Shown: positions 46,206 to 55,974, numbered from the stretch's first letter. The stretch is 64,000 nucleotides of DNA from Anaerocolumna sp047777345 (GCA_047777345.1 JBKEEJ010000002.1:62001-126000); one strand, 5' to 3'. Translations and numbers: made by a program. The notes: generated by a model not told the origin, from the letters alone.

Positions 46206-47075
46206 ATGAAATATATTGACCTGCATGTTCATTCTAATGTATCTGACGGAACTCTTACCCCGGAAGAAGTTGTAAATCTGGCGGTCAAAAGTCAGCTTGC
46301 GGCCATTGCACTAACCGATCACGACACATTTTCCGGCGTCAGGCAGGCACAGGCTGCTGCCGCAGCTCAAAGGGAAAACGGATACCCCTTTGAAGTAATT
46401 CCCGGAACCGAAATTTCCGTAATGTATAAAAAAAGGGACATTCATATTTTAGGCCTGTTTATCAATCCGGAAAATACAGAACTTGCACAAGCTCTTGCCA
46501 ATGCCCGTAAAAAACGGGACGAAAGAAATGAAAAAATGGCCGCCAATTTAAGAAAAGCCGGAATTGATATTACGATAGAAAAATTACAGGAAGAAGAGGA
46601 AGAAGCAGTTATAACCAGAGCCCATTTTGCCAAATTTATGGTTAAGTACGGCTACTGTAAAACCATGGCGGATGCCTTTGAAAAATATTTAAACAGTGAC
46701 ACACCTTACTATGTGCCCAGGGAATACCTGAGCCCCGAAAAGGCCATTCAATTAATACACGGCGCAGGAGGCCTGGCTGTCTTGGCCCATCCCCTTCTTT
46801 ATAAGTTTACTTTAGCAGAAGTGGAAGAAATGGCAGAGTATCTGACAGATCTGGGATTAGACGGTATTGAGGCAATTTACTCCTCCAACACCGGTTTTGA
46901 CGAAGGCCGTATGCTCCATCTTGCAAATAAATATAATCTGGCTGTTTCCGGCGGCTCGGACTTTCACGGCGCAAACAAACCGGGCTTAAATATAGGAAAC
47001 GGACGGGGCAACTTAAAAGTTCCTTATTCCGTTCTGGAAAACCTAAAAATAAGGTTAAATAAAAACGAAAAATAA
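46206..47075 (+). CDS. PHP-domain phosphoesterase (RNase AM/TrpH-like)
   Basis: 289 residues. Metal-binding PHP motifs are 'DLHVHSNVSDGTLTPEE', 'ALTDHDTFSG', 'PGTEISV', 'HILGLF', 'LAHPLL' and 'GGSDFHGAN'. Relatives act as 5'-3' exoribonuclease or 3',5'-bisphosphate phosphatase. It is the only plus-strand gene in this block, inserted between yajC and the SCIFF cluster. The ribosome site is gaaaggataaaagc. Confidence 0.93.
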   Translation: MKYIDLHVHSNVSDGTLTPEEVVNLAVKSQLAAIALTDHDTFSGVRQAQAAAAAQRENGYPFEVIPGTEISVMYKKRDIHILGLFINPENTELAQALANARKKRDERNEKMAANLRKAGIDITIEKLQEEEEEAVITRAHFAKFMVKYGYCKTMADAFEKYLNSDTPYYVPREYLSPEKAIQLIHGAGGLAVLAHPLLYKFTLAEVEEMAEYLTDLGLDGIEAIYSSNTGFDEGRMLHLANKYNLAVSGGSDFHGANKPGLNIGNGRGNLKVPYSVLENLKIRLNKNEK

Positions 47076-47080
47076 AGCGG

Positions 47081-47142
47081 CAAAAAAACCTGTCCTAAAG
47101 CTCTTTTATCAATTCAAATACCAGTGAGCTTAGGACAGGTTT
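47081..47142. terminator. Bidirectional terminator between PHP gene and yajC
   Basis: aaacctgtccta-a-agctc pairs with gagcttaggacaggttt (16-17 bp, one bulge). On the minus strand T7 follows (yajC side); on the plus strand ttaaattatgctttttt follows (PHP side). Confidence 0.8.
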
Positions 47143-47170
47143 AAATTATGCTTTTTTATTTATGATTCAT

Positions 47171-47494
47171 TTATTCTGCAGAATTGGGCTTTTCTACTTC
47201 TACAACTGCTGATTTCTTCATAGGTATACGGCAGTTTTTGTTGTTGCCGAATTCCACAATAACTACTTCATCCATAACATCGATGATTACGCCGTAAAAA
47301 CCGCTGGAGGTAAGAACGCTGTCTCCAGGAGCCAAAGATGCCTGCATAGCTTCCAAAGCTCTTTGCTGTTTCCTTTGAGGACGGACCATCATGAAATAAA
47401 GAATTACACCCATAATGACAATCCAGATAATCATCATGCCCAAAGTCATGCCTCCGGATTGGGTTGTGGTAGTTAAATAGATTGGACTATTCAT
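47171..47494 (-). CDS. yajC: Preprotein translocase accessory subunit YajC
   Basis: 107 residues with a single membrane helix ('MMIIWIVIMGVILYFMMV') followed by 'RPQRKQQRALEAMQASLAPGDSVLTSSGFYGVI', the YajC signature. It partners SecDF. It follows tgt, the standard order. Confidence 0.96.
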   Translation of the reverse strand: MNSPIYLTTTTQSGGMTLGMMIIWIVIMGVILYFMMVRPQRKQQRALEAMQASLAPGDSVLTSSGFYGVIIDVMDEVVIVEFGNNKNCRIPMKKSAVVEVEKPNSAE

Positions 47495-47561
47495 AAACTT
47501 CCTCCTAATAATATTATTTTGTAACTGAAACTATAAAAGTTTATACATAGGCAATTTTTAA

Positions 47562-48695
47562 TTATGTTTCGCCTTCTTTAAAGCCTTCCAGTTTGGCTTT
47601 CTTATATTCCTTAAACCGCTTTTCTTCAATGGCTGTTCTGATTTCTTCCATCATATTATTATAAAAATATAGATTATGAGTTACCAGTAATCTTAAGCCC
47701 AGCATCTCTTTTGCCTTCAGCAAATGTCTGATATAGGCCCTGCTGTAATGTCTGCAGGTAGGACATTTACAGCCTTCTTCAATCGGCCGGTCGTCCAGTT
47801 CATATTTTGCATTGAGCAGATTCATTTTACCATGATTGGTATAGGCGTGTCCATGTCTTCCGTTTCTTGCCGGATACACGCAGTCAAAGAAATCCACTCC
47901 CCGTTCCACGGATTCCAATATATTCTCGGGTGTTCCCACACCCATCAGATAAGTTGGTTTCTCAAGAGGCAAATAAGGAACCGTTTCCTCTATGATATAG
48001 TACATTTCCTCATGGGACTCCCCAACTGCCAGACCTCCAATGGCATAGCCATCCAGATTTAATTCCGAAATTTCCTTGGCATGCTCAATACGAATGTCCC
48101 TGTAAGTACCTCCCTGGTTGATTCCAAACAGCATCTGATGTTTATTTATCGTATCATCCAGGGAATTCAGCCTTGCAAGTTCCTTTATGCAACGTTTCAG
48201 CCATCTGGTGGTCCTGTCCACCGACTGCTGCATATAATCTCTGTCTGCCGGATGGGGCGGACACTCATCAAAAGCCATGGCTATGGTTGAAGCAAGATTG
48301 GACTGAATCCGCATGCTTTCTTCCGGCCCCATAAATATTTTACGGCCGTCTATATGGGAGTGAAAATAAACTCCCTCTTCCTTGATTTTTCGCAAGCCTG
48401 CTAAGGAAAACACCTGAAAACCGCCTGAATCCGTTAAAATTGGTCTGTCCCAATTCATAAATTTATGAAGGCCGCCGAGTTTCTTAATCACCTCGTCACC
48501 AGGTCTGACATGTAAGTGATAAGTATTGGAAAGTTCCACCTGCGTTTTAATTTCATGTAAATCCATGGTGGACACAGCTCCCTTAATTGCCGCCGCGGTC
48601 CCCACATTCATAAACACAGGGGTCTGTATGGTGCCGTGAACGGTATGAAATTCACCACGTTTTGCATTACCGTCTCTACATATTAACCTGTACAT
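47562..48695 (-). CDS. tgt: tRNA-guanine transglycosylase
   Basis: 377 residues. It exchanges guanine 34 for a queuosine precursor in GUN-anticodon tRNAs. 'ILTDSGGFQVFSL' and 'GGLAVGE', catalytic Asp region 'DCVYPARNGRHG', and the zinc site 'CKCPTCRHYSRAYIRHLLK...HN'. The ATG at 48695 follows cggagacatat; the longer frame adds 14 unlikely residues. Confidence 0.97.
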   Translation of the reverse strand: MYRLICRDGNAKRGEFHTVHGTIQTPVFMNVGTAAAIKGAVSTMDLHEIKTQVELSNTYHLHVRPGDEVIKKLGGLHKFMNWDRPILTDSGGFQVFSLAGLRKIKEEGVYFHSHIDGRKIFMGPEESMRIQSNLASTIAMAFDECPPHPADRDYMQQSVDRTTRWLKRCIKELARLNSLDDTINKHQMLFGINQGGTYRDIRIEHAKEISELNLDGYAIGGLAVGESHEEMYYIIEETVPYLPLEKPTYLMGVGTPENILESVERGVDFFDCVYPARNGRHGHAYTNHGKMNLLNAKYELDDRPIEEGCKCPTCRHYSRAYIRHLLKAKEMLGLRLLVTHNLYFYNNMMEEIRTAIEEKRFKEYKKAKLEGFKEGET

Positions 48696-48973
48696 ATATG
48701 TCTCCGTTCTAAATCCATAATAAGATAATGCTTTCATTATGCACCATCTATCTTTACAAGTATACCTTTAATAAATATCTTTTTCAACTAAAATTTTATA
48801 TAACTTATAAACGTAGTAAAATCAGTGCTATTTTTACTATTTATTAAGGTCACTAAAGTATTTGTCTGAATTGTAAACATCCGGTAGCTATACTATCCGA
48901 AATGTATTATAATTATAAAAAAAAGTACTTACCATTTCAATAGCTTTCGGCATAAACCACAAAAGGAGACATT

Positions 48974-49927
48974 ATGGAATTTGCAGAATTTAAGGAAATA
49001 ACCGGAAAGATTAAAAAAAATATCGAAAAAGTAATAGTTGGCAAGTCCGATGTAATTGATCTGATATTAACTTCCTTTCTGGCCAACGGCCATGTTCTTC
49101 TTGAGGATGTTCCGGGAACCGGTAAAACCGTTCTTGCCAAGTCCCTGGCCAAATCCATTGACGCGGACTTTAAACGTATACAGTTTACTCCGGATTTGCT
49201 GCCATCCGATATAACAGGGTTATATTATTATAATCAGAAAGAAGAAGAATTTCGATTCCGGAGCGGCCCGGTTTTTACCAATATTTTATTGGCAGATGAA
49301 ATTAACCGGGCTACCCCAAGGACTCAGTCCAGCCTTTTGGAATGTATGGAAGAAAAACAAATTACCATTGACGGGCATACCCATATACTGGAAAAGCCTT
49401 TTTTAGTAATCGCCACTCAAAACCCGGTGGAAACGTCCGGTACCTTTCCTCTTCCCGAGGCCCAGTTAGACCGGTTTCTGATGCAGATAGGCATGGGTTT
49501 TCCGGATACCAGAGATGAGGTTGCCATATTAAACCGGTTTATTCATGACAATCCTTTGTCTGATTTAAAAAGTGTGTGTTCCAAAGAAGACCTGCTTGCC
49601 ATGCAAGATTTAATTAAAACGGTCTATATCCACCCTTCTTTGATTGAGTATATGGTTTCCATAGTAAATCAAACCAGAAACCATAAAGATATTATTTTAG
49701 GCGTCAGTCCAAGAGGGAGTTTAGCCTTATTAAGAGCCGTACAGGCTTATACGGCAATAAAGGGATTTACCTATGTGACTCCGGAATTTATTCAGGCCAT
49801 TGCCCCATATGTGTTAAGCCACCGTTTGGTACTGCGGAATCAGTTTCAGCACGGTTCTGCAAGTATTATGAAAGATATTATGGCAAAAGTTCCGGTTCCT
49901 ACGGAGGATTTTTCCGGATTAAAATAG
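48974..49927 (+). CDS. MoxR-family AAA+ ATPase
   Basis: 317 residues. Walker A 'DVPGTGKTVLAKSL', Walker B 'LLADEINRATPRTQSSLLECMEE', sensor 'VIATQNPVETSGTFPLPEAQLDRFLM'. MoxR ATPases act as chaperones with DUF58/VWA proteins in metal insertion or envelope processes. It is the first gene of a three-gene operon, with aaaggag before the ATG. Confidence 0.96.
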   Translation: MEFAEFKEITGKIKKNIEKVIVGKSDVIDLILTSFLANGHVLLEDVPGTGKTVLAKSLAKSIDADFKRIQFTPDLLPSDITGLYYYNQKEEEFRFRSGPVFTNILLADEINRATPRTQSSLLECMEEKQITIDGHTHILEKPFLVIATQNPVETSGTFPLPEAQLDRFLMQIGMGFPDTRDEVAILNRFIHDNPLSDLKSVCSKEDLLAMQDLIKTVYIHPSLIEYMVSIVNQTRNHKDIILGVSPRGSLALLRAVQAYTAIKGFTYVTPEFIQAIAPYVLSHRLVLRNQFQHGSASIMKDIMAKVPVPTEDFSGLK

Positions 49928-49982
49928 CAAATAAATAAATGGCAAAGATGCCAAAAACATATACCAGGAACGAGGGTAAATT

Positions 49983-51116
49983 ATGATATTACTGTCTGTT
50001 ATGCTAGGTGCTTTCTTAATGTACCTTCTGCAAAAATATTTGTATCGTAAATACTGGGATAAAAACTTGTCCGTAAATTTAAGCTTATCTGCCGAAAAGG
50101 CTGTGGAAGGCGATGAAGTCATTTTGTATGAAACGGTAACAAACAAAAAACTCCTTCCCCTTCCTATTCTGGAAGTAAAATTTAAGACATCCAGAAATTT
50201 AATCTTCCAGAATATGAATAACTCCAATATAACGGATTTTTATTACCGGAATGACTTGCTGTCAGTTATGATGTATCAAAAGCTTACAAGATCCTTGCCT
50301 TTTATATGCAGCCGGAGAGGATATTATACCATTCACAATATTGATGTCGTCTGTTCGGATTTATTTATGACCTCGGAAGCAGTTGCCACACTGGATACCG
50401 ATATTCGGCTGTATGTTTATCCAAAACCGGTTAATTTTCAAAAATTGGAGGCATCTTTTAATAAAATATTAGGTTCTGTCCTTACCAAACGTTTTATTAA
50501 TGAAGATCCTTTTGAGTTTCGGGGAATCCGGGAATATCAAACCTATGATGATTTAAAATCCGTTAACTGGAAAGCTTCTGCCAAAACCGGCTCGCTAAAG
50601 GTTAACGTAAATGACTATACCTCATCCTGGCAGGTCAAAATATTCCTGAACCTGGAATCCGACTCTATCTGGAAGCGCGAAGACTTAGAAGAGGAAAGCA
50701 TAAGATTAACCCTCTCCTTGGCATCGGCTTTTATAACCCGAGGCATACCAGTCTCCCTTTACACCAATGGAATAGACATTCTTACCCATGAAAAATCCAT
50801 TATTCCGGCAGGCTCCGGCAGTAATCACATTACTGTCTTTAATGAGGTCCTGGCCCGGATTGACACCAGTCAGGAAGTGGAAGCTTTTGTCCCTGCCTTT
50901 TACAAGGATTTTTATGATTCCGGAAAAGAGGATTATATTGTAATCATATCCTTTTATCAGAAAGAGGACTTACAGAACCTGTTAAACGGACTTTTGACAG
51001 ACGGCTACGGTTTTTCCTGGATTGTTCCCTGCAACAGGGATGTTGCCGTTAGTCCTGTTGAGGAATTAAGCCCATATGTCATTCCCTGGGAAGCAGAACC
51101 TTTCAATAAAACCTGA
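49983..51116 (+). CDS. DUF58 domain protein
   Basis: 377 residues. An N-terminal hydrophobic segment, a beta-rich middle, and the DUF58 signature 'EFRGIREYQTYDDLKSVNWKASAKTGSLKV' (about 180-210), then a VWA-like C-terminal half. It is the usual partner of MoxR. It starts 55 bp after moxR with gaggg. The exact function is not known. Confidence 0.93.
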   Translation: MILLSVMLGAFLMYLLQKYLYRKYWDKNLSVNLSLSAEKAVEGDEVILYETVTNKKLLPLPILEVKFKTSRNLIFQNMNNSNITDFYYRNDLLSVMMYQKLTRSLPFICSRRGYYTIHNIDVVCSDLFMTSEAVATLDTDIRLYVYPKPVNFQKLEASFNKILGSVLTKRFINEDPFEFRGIREYQTYDDLKSVNWKASAKTGSLKVNVNDYTSSWQVKIFLNLESDSIWKREDLEEESIRLTLSLASAFITRGIPVSLYTNGIDILTHEKSIIPAGSGSNHITVFNEVLARIDTSQEVEAFVPAFYKDFYDSGKEDYIVIISFYQKEDLQNLLNGLLTDGYGFSWIVPCNRDVAVSPVEELSPYVIPWEAEPFNKT

Positions 51117-51132
51117 AGAAGGGAAGATTTTA

Positions 51133-52410
51133 ATGAAATATCAGTCAAATAACCTGCTTATTGATTTTATAAATATTTTTCTTAAGTTTCTGGCTTCTTT
51201 TGCCCTGTTAAGCACCGGTATTCTGCCCTTCTTAGATGATACCCATGCTGTTTATTATATCTTTTTTTTACTGCCGGCACCTTTTATCTCCTACCTGGCA
51301 ATACGTTATATAAAGCATATTTGGTCGTTTCTGGCTATTCATTTGATTTTAATAGCCATTTACGGCAGCACAGGATTAAATGTTTACGTAACTGTTGTTT
51401 CTGTTATATATTTAATTTTTCTGACTGCCGTTTCCTTTTATAAAAAGCTTCATCCCGAAAAAGAGGCTAAGGGAAATACCTCGCTTTTTTACTTATCTCC
51501 TTTTGTCATTTTATATCTGTTAAGTCAGTACCTTGGAATTCATTTAAACTATCTGTTATTGTTTTTCGTAATTCTTTTTATTTTACTGTATTTTATAAAT
51601 ATGTATCTGATTAATTTTAAAAATTATTTTGCCAAACACATTAACTTATCCGATGTTCCCATAAAACGGATGAAAAGTATCCATCGTATTTTAATCCTGT
51701 TGTTTATTGGTCTGTGTCTTATAATTATGCTGTCATTTACTGCCTTGCCCTTAAAAGAATTTCTTTTGGCAGTAGGATCATTGTTTCTGTCCCTGTTAAG
51801 ATTTCTGATTTCGCTGATACCGGACAAGGAAGGAAAGACACAAACGGAAAAAATGGAAACCAAAACCTCTACCGATTTTTTTCCAATGATGGACCAGGGC
51901 AAATCTTCCGCTATTATTGAGATTATTCAAAATATCATATTGGGGGCAATAACCCTGGCTTTGACAGCCGGTCTGATTTTATTGCTTATATACGCAATAT
52001 ACCGGATTTACAAGCTTTTTTATGCAAATAAAACTGTCCGGTTTGCGGATCATACCGAATTCGTATCCCCTTTTGACAAAAGAGAAAAATTAAAAAAAGA
52101 AACGGGAAAAAAATCCGGCAACCGTAGTTTTCCTTTTTTCTCCCGTTCCAACAATGAAAAAATCAGAAAGCTTTTCTTCCATGCGGTCAAAACAAAAAAT
52201 AAGGGAAACAATATAAGGGAAACGCTTACTCCCATCCAGCTTTCAGAATATGCCTTAACGGGCCAAATCGGAATGGACTGGGATGCTTCCATGAAAGAGA
52301 AAATAACCGCCCTAACCGCCTATTATGAACTGGCCAGGTACAGCAATTATAAGTGTACAAAAGAAGACGTACTGCAAGTAAAGAATATACTGCGGAATCA
52401 TTCAGCTTAA
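51133..52410 (+). CDS. Multi-spanning membrane protein of a MoxR-DUF58 operon
   Basis: About 425 residues. About eight hydrophobic helices (1-180 and 190-300), a charged cytoplasmic stretch, and a C-terminal helical domain ('REKLFFHAVKTK'-like, 'SEYALTGQIGMDWDASMKEKITALTAYYELARYS') resembling DUF4129 tails of transglutaminase-type proteins. It lacks the transglutaminase domain that often occupies this operon position. The ATG at 51133 follows gaaggga; the earlier frame overlaps the DUF58 gene. Confidence 0.8.
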   Translation: MKYQSNNLLIDFINIFLKFLASFALLSTGILPFLDDTHAVYYIFFLLPAPFISYLAIRYIKHIWSFLAIHLILIAIYGSTGLNVYVTVVSVIYLIFLTAVSFYKKLHPEKEAKGNTSLFYLSPFVILYLLSQYLGIHLNYLLLFFVILFILLYFINMYLINFKNYFAKHINLSDVPIKRMKSIHRILILLFIGLCLIIMLSFTALPLKEFLLAVGSLFLSLLRFLISLIPDKEGKTQTEKMETKTSTDFFPMMDQGKSSAIIEIIQNIILGAITLALTAGLILLLIYAIYRIYKLFYANKTVRFADHTEFVSPFDKREKLKKETGKKSGNRSFPFFSRSNNEKIRKLFFHAVKTKNKGNNIRETLTPIQLSEYALTGQIGMDWDASMKEKITALTAYYELARYSNYKCTKEDVLQVKNILRNHSA

Positions 52411-52501
52411 CACAAGAAAGCCCTGCCACGCAAAGTGCATTTCTCTTTAAGTGCCATGGGCATCCTGCCCGAAAGAAATTCAAAAATATTACCTTTTCCA
52501 T

Positions 52502-52533
52502 AAAAAAACGGAATACTTAATTTAAGTATTCCG
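52502..52533 (-). terminator. Rho-independent terminator after tRNA-Trp
   Basis: cggaatacttaatttaagtattccg is a near-perfect palindrome followed on the minus strand by T7. It begins about 15 bases after the tRNA 3' end. Confidence 0.92.
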
Positions 52534-52546
52534 AATCATTGTAAAG

Positions 52547-52617
52547 CAGGGGATGAGAGAATCGAACTCCCACTAAAGGTTTTGGAGACCCTTGTCATAC
52601 CATTTGACCAATCCCCT
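52547..52617 (-). tRNA. tRNA-Trp (CCA anticodon)
   Basis: Minus strand, 71 nt: acceptor AGGGGAT/ATCCCCT with discriminator G, anticodon loop CTCCAAA on stem AGGGT/ACCTT, and T-arm GGAGT-TCGATTC. The anticodon is CCA, matching UGG. The 3' CCA is not encoded (GCT follows). Confidence 0.95.
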
Positions 52618-52749
52618 GTGCTTTAACATTGCCTATTTATAATACAATGAATTGTGCTAATTGTCAAGAATATTTTGCAAAAAAAACGTCTATTTTTCTA
52701 TTTTCTTCTCGTAAATACACAGACTGTTTTATTTTTATGTATTCCTTAT

Positions 52750-54186
52750 TTATACATTTATGGTACCATCTTTATGATTCATGTTAACTTTTTCCGTTTC
52801 TATGTAAAACCGGATATACCATACTGCAATCAGTATAATAAGAAAACCTATCATATTTAACACCTGCTGGGCATAAATTTTGATGCCCCACAGGTGTATA
52901 TCTGCCTTCTGCAGCATATCCAGCATCTTGCCACCAATGACGGATACCAGAAATCCCAGTAATCCGGATATGGAAGATACCAGGGTTAGCCAAACCATTC
53001 GTTTTTCATTTACAAAAAAGTCTAACTGCACCCCAAACAGGCCCACACCCACAAAAGCCCAGGCCGTAGATGATATAATATTACTTATAATATACAAAGG
53101 ATATGCATTGCCCGGTACTGTTAAGGCATTGCTAAGCATATTTAATCCAAGAACCAGAAGGGAAAAACGCAGGACTCTGCCCATTCCGTATTTATCAGCC
53201 AGTCGCCCCAGCTTTGGCGCTATATAAATCCGGTACAAATTGCAGACAAATATAACCACCATCATAAAAGTGTACGGCAATGCAAGTTCATTGATTTGAT
53301 AGCTGGAGTTAAAGGGCAGGCTTATGTAATAAGCAAAAATATATATGGTTTGAAGGTTAAAAGCCTTTCTGAACTTGCGGTCCTGGAAAGCCTCCTTTAT
53401 TTCCGCCAAGATTGATTTTTCATGTCCTTTTTCCGCCTTTTCTTTTTCCTTTGCCTTTTTTGCTAATCTTCCATGCATTTCCTTTCCTTCTGTATTGATA
53501 TAGGACAATCTGGGCTCCTTCATTTTTGAAAATGCTATAAAATTAATCATCGCAAGCAAAAATATAATAATACCGATTAAGAGAAAGCCTGTCTTAAGGT
53601 TTCTTGCTTCAAAAAAATCCAAAATAATACCGCATATAAGCATGGAGCTGGATACCACAAATACAGCTATGGAATCCTTAATGGTAAAATACTTACCCCT
53701 TAGCCTGCTGGGCACAAGGCTTGCAATCCAGTCCTGGGATGCCGGGGTTCCGATTTGTACAAATATCTGACCAGCCAGATAAAGGATGACAATAAGCGCC
53801 GCTTTCATGCTGTTGCCAATGGATAACAAAGGTATGAAATAAATAAAGGCAAACAGTATTCTCTGCAAAGCCGTAAAGCAAACTAAAAATTTAAATTTTT
53901 TTAAGCGTTTAAAATAATTAATAAGAAATATTTGAATTATGGCAGCAAAACTTACCAGGGATGTAATAATTCCAATATTGGCATCCGATATACCGCAATA
54001 TGACATCAGAGTTGCCAAAAAGGTTCCGCCCGCCAACTGTGCAATAGTCTGTACCGAAGTGTCTCCGACCGTATAGCAAACTCTGCTTTTCTTTAAATCA
54101 CTTTTTCCCTCAGGTAAAGCCATAAAATAAATTCTGCGTATTCTGGCTATAATATAGCTGTTTAAATACATTAAGTTATTCAGCAT
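52750..54186 (-). CDS. Major facilitator superfamily transporter
   Basis: 478 residues with about 12 membrane helices split by a long charged loop (about 215-255, 'KKAKEKEKAEKGHEKS'). 'RLADKYGMGRVLRFSLLVLG' resembles the MFS loop 2-3 motif (G-x-x-x-D-x-x-G-R). The substrate cannot be predicted. The start is uncertain: the chosen ATG has ggagg about 16 bases upstream, and another in-frame ATG 21 codons later (54123) begins just before 'ALPEGKSDL'. A tRNA-Trp gene lies downstream on the same strand. Confidence 0.85.
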   Translation of the reverse strand: MLNNLMYLNSYIIARIRRIYFMALPEGKSDLKKSRVCYTVGDTSVQTIAQLAGGTFLATLMSYCGISDANIGIITSLVSFAAIIQIFLINYFKRLKKFKFLVCFTALQRILFAFIYFIPLLSIGNSMKAALIVILYLAGQIFVQIGTPASQDWIASLVPSRLRGKYFTIKDSIAVFVVSSSMLICGIILDFFEARNLKTGFLLIGIIIFLLAMINFIAFSKMKEPRLSYINTEGKEMHGRLAKKAKEKEKAEKGHEKSILAEIKEAFQDRKFRKAFNLQTIYIFAYYISLPFNSSYQINELALPYTFMMVVIFVCNLYRIYIAPKLGRLADKYGMGRVLRFSLLVLGLNMLSNALTVPGNAYPLYIISNIISSTAWAFVGVGLFGVQLDFFVNEKRMVWLTLVSSISGLLGFLVSVIGGKMLDMLQKADIHLWGIKIYAQQVLNMIGFLIILIAVWYIRFYIETEKVNMNHKDGTINV

Positions 54187-54453
54187 TTAATTATTTTATT
54201 TCCTCCGTATCCTTAGTCTTTGCTGTTAATCTTACCCGGTGTCCAATTTTTGTTATCAACGTAAGAAATTATTGCAGACTAACAGTATATTGTAAGGAAT
54301 TTAAAATGTAAATGTAGATAATTATTATTATCATGTCTTTTATTGACTAAACAAAATCATGAAGAAAAAGTTTTATCCGGCATATTTTTCATTGCATAAT
54401 AAAAAATCTTATTGTATGATTATGGAAGATATAATCCTGAAAGGAGTATGAAT

Positions 54454-54999
54454 ATGAGTAAATTATTAGTCGTTGTTGATATGCAGAACGATTTCATCGA
54501 CGGTGCATTGGGAACCAAAGAGGCAACCGGTATTGTTGATAATGTGATAGAAAAAATCAGGAAATATGAAACCGAAAAAGAACCAATTATCTTTACTATG
54601 GATACCCATAGGGATAATTACTTAGATACACAAGAAGGACAAAATCTTCCTGTGAAGCACTGTATTGCCCATACACAGGGCTGGGAAATTCATAGCCGGA
54701 TAAAAGAAGCTTTTGACCTTAATAAATATAAAATATATGAAAAAGTTACCTTCGGTTCCAGTGAACTGGCAAAGGACCTGTTAAACGGTGTCTATCATGA
54801 CGTTTCGGAAGTGGAATTAGTTGGAATATGCACCGATATCTGTGTCATTACCAATGCCATGCTTTTTAAGACTTTTTTGCCGGAAGTACCGGTTTTTGTC
54901 GATGCTGCCTGCTGTGCCGGGGTCACTCCGGAAAGTCATGAAAATGCCCTTAAAGCCATGAAAATGTGTCAGATACACATACGTAATTTTGATTCTTAA
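54454..54999 (+). CDS. Isochorismatase-fold cysteine hydrolase, nicotinamidase-like
   Basis: About 181 residues. The presumed catalytic triad is Asp in 'VVVDMQNDFIDGALG' (about residue 9), Lys in 'YEKVTFGS' and Cys in 'GICTDICVITNAM'. Relatives deamidate nicotinamide for NAD recycling. The ATG at 54454 is chosen: aaggag lies seven bases before it, whereas earlier in-frame ATGs have no site or overlap it. It is followed by a 52-residue ORF. Confidence 0.88.
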   Translation: MSKLLVVVDMQNDFIDGALGTKEATGIVDNVIEKIRKYETEKEPIIFTMDTHRDNYLDTQEGQNLPVKHCIAHTQGWEIHSRIKEAFDLNKYKIYEKVTFGSSELAKDLLNGVYHDVSEVELVGICTDICVITNAMLFKTFLPEVPVFVDAACCAGVTPESHENALKAMKMCQIHIRNFDS

Positions 55000-55062
55000 T
55001 ATTTTGCCTTAATACATACATAAATAAGCTTACATAGGACATATTAATATCGAGGTGATTAT

Positions 55063-55221
55063 ATGTCATATGTAGCACCGGCTATCCGGGAAAAATTTGA
55101 ATCTTTGCCGATAGAACTGAAAAACTCTATCCTGGAACGGAATGTCCGTCTGAATAATATTTATGATCTGATGCATGTGCTGGAAGAAATCATTGCAGAA
55201 GGAGAAGAGGATGCCAAATAA
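55063..55221 (+). CDS. Small acidic helical protein of unknown function
   Basis: 52 residues, starting 'MSYVAPAIREKFESLPIEL' and ending in an acidic tail; probably two helices. gaggtgattat precedes the ATG. It lies 63 bp after the nicotinamidase-like gene, and its stop codon is inside the loop of a terminator hairpin, as expected for the last gene of an operon. No family is recognised. Confidence 0.6.
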   Translation: MSYVAPAIREKFESLPIELKNSILERNVRLNNIYDLMHVLEEIIAEGEEDAK

Positions 55222-55246
55222 CCGGCATCCTCTGTTTTACTTTTTT
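55207..55246 (+). terminator. Terminator overlapping the stop of the 52-residue ORF
   Basis: gaggatgcc (55207-55215) pairs with ggcatcctc (55224-55232), and tgttttactttttt follows. The stop codon TAA lies in the loop. Confidence 0.85.
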
Positions 55247-55260
55247 GATTTTGCGTTATT

Positions 55261-55974
55261 TTATTCCAGGGAGCTTACTGTCTCCCATTTCTGGATGGAA
55301 TTTAAGGAATTTTTGGCCTCGTCAGTAATATCCCTCTGATAAGCAATTTCCTGTTCCATATTTCTGGCTACGTCATTGGAAATATAAGCGGCATCCAAAA
55401 TCTTTTGAAAAACCTGCTTTACATCACTGATCATGGAATTTTGCTTTTCCACAATTTCAAAAATATTTTTCATGGACTGGACAGTATCGGAAACAAATGA
55501 CTGAATGGAGTGAATGGTTTCAGCAATTTCTTTGGATGATTTAGCGGATTGAGACGCCAGATTTCTGATTTCACCGGCAACGACTGCAAAACCTCTTCCA
55601 TGTTCTCCCGCTCTTGCTGCCTCAATGGAAGCATTCAAAGAAAGCATATTGGTCTTATTGGAAATGCCGGCAATGACATCTGCAAAACCTTCTATCATAA
55701 TGGACAGATTTTTCATCTGGTTCATATTTTGGGATGAGCTTTCCACAGCCGTATGCAATAAATCAATTTTGCTTAACAGTTCATCCACACACTTGATTCC
55801 GTCCTTAACCAGATTTAAGGATGTGTCCGAGCTGTTTATGGCGTCAAAAGCATTCTTTTCTACCTTAAGCTGAGAAGCATCCAGGTTTTCCATAATTGCA
55901 CTTAAGTTTTTTAAAAATTCTTCCTGCTTTTTAACAATTTCCTTTATTTTCTCACAATCCTTTGTACATTCCAT
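55261..55974 (-). CDS. Soluble methyl-accepting chemotaxis-like signalling protein
   Basis: About 237 residues, nearly all coiled coil, with the chemoreceptor hairpin tip 'NMLSLNASIEAARAGEHGRGFAVVAGEIRNLA'. There is no membrane helix and no separate ligand domain beyond a short Cys-containing N-terminus ('MECTKDC'), so input is unknown. It would engage CheA/CheW if present. The start is uncertain between ATG 55974 and a GTG seven codons earlier. Confidence 0.88.
   Translation of the reverse strand: MECTKDCEKIKEIVKKQEEFLKNLSAIMENLDASQLKVEKNAFDAINSSDTSLNLVKDGIKCVDELLSKIDLLHTAVESSSQNMNQMKNLSIMIEGFADVIAGISNKTNMLSLNASIEAARAGEHGRGFAVVAGEIRNLASQSAKSSKEIAETIHSIQSFVSDTVQSMKNIFEIVEKQNSMISDVKQVFQKILDAAYISNDVARNMEQEIAYQRDITDEAKNSLNSIQKWETVSSLE

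Noticed and set aside
52700..52993. Short plus- and minus-strand ORFs within the MFS gene 3' region
   Set aside because: They are alternate frames of the transporter with no start signals.
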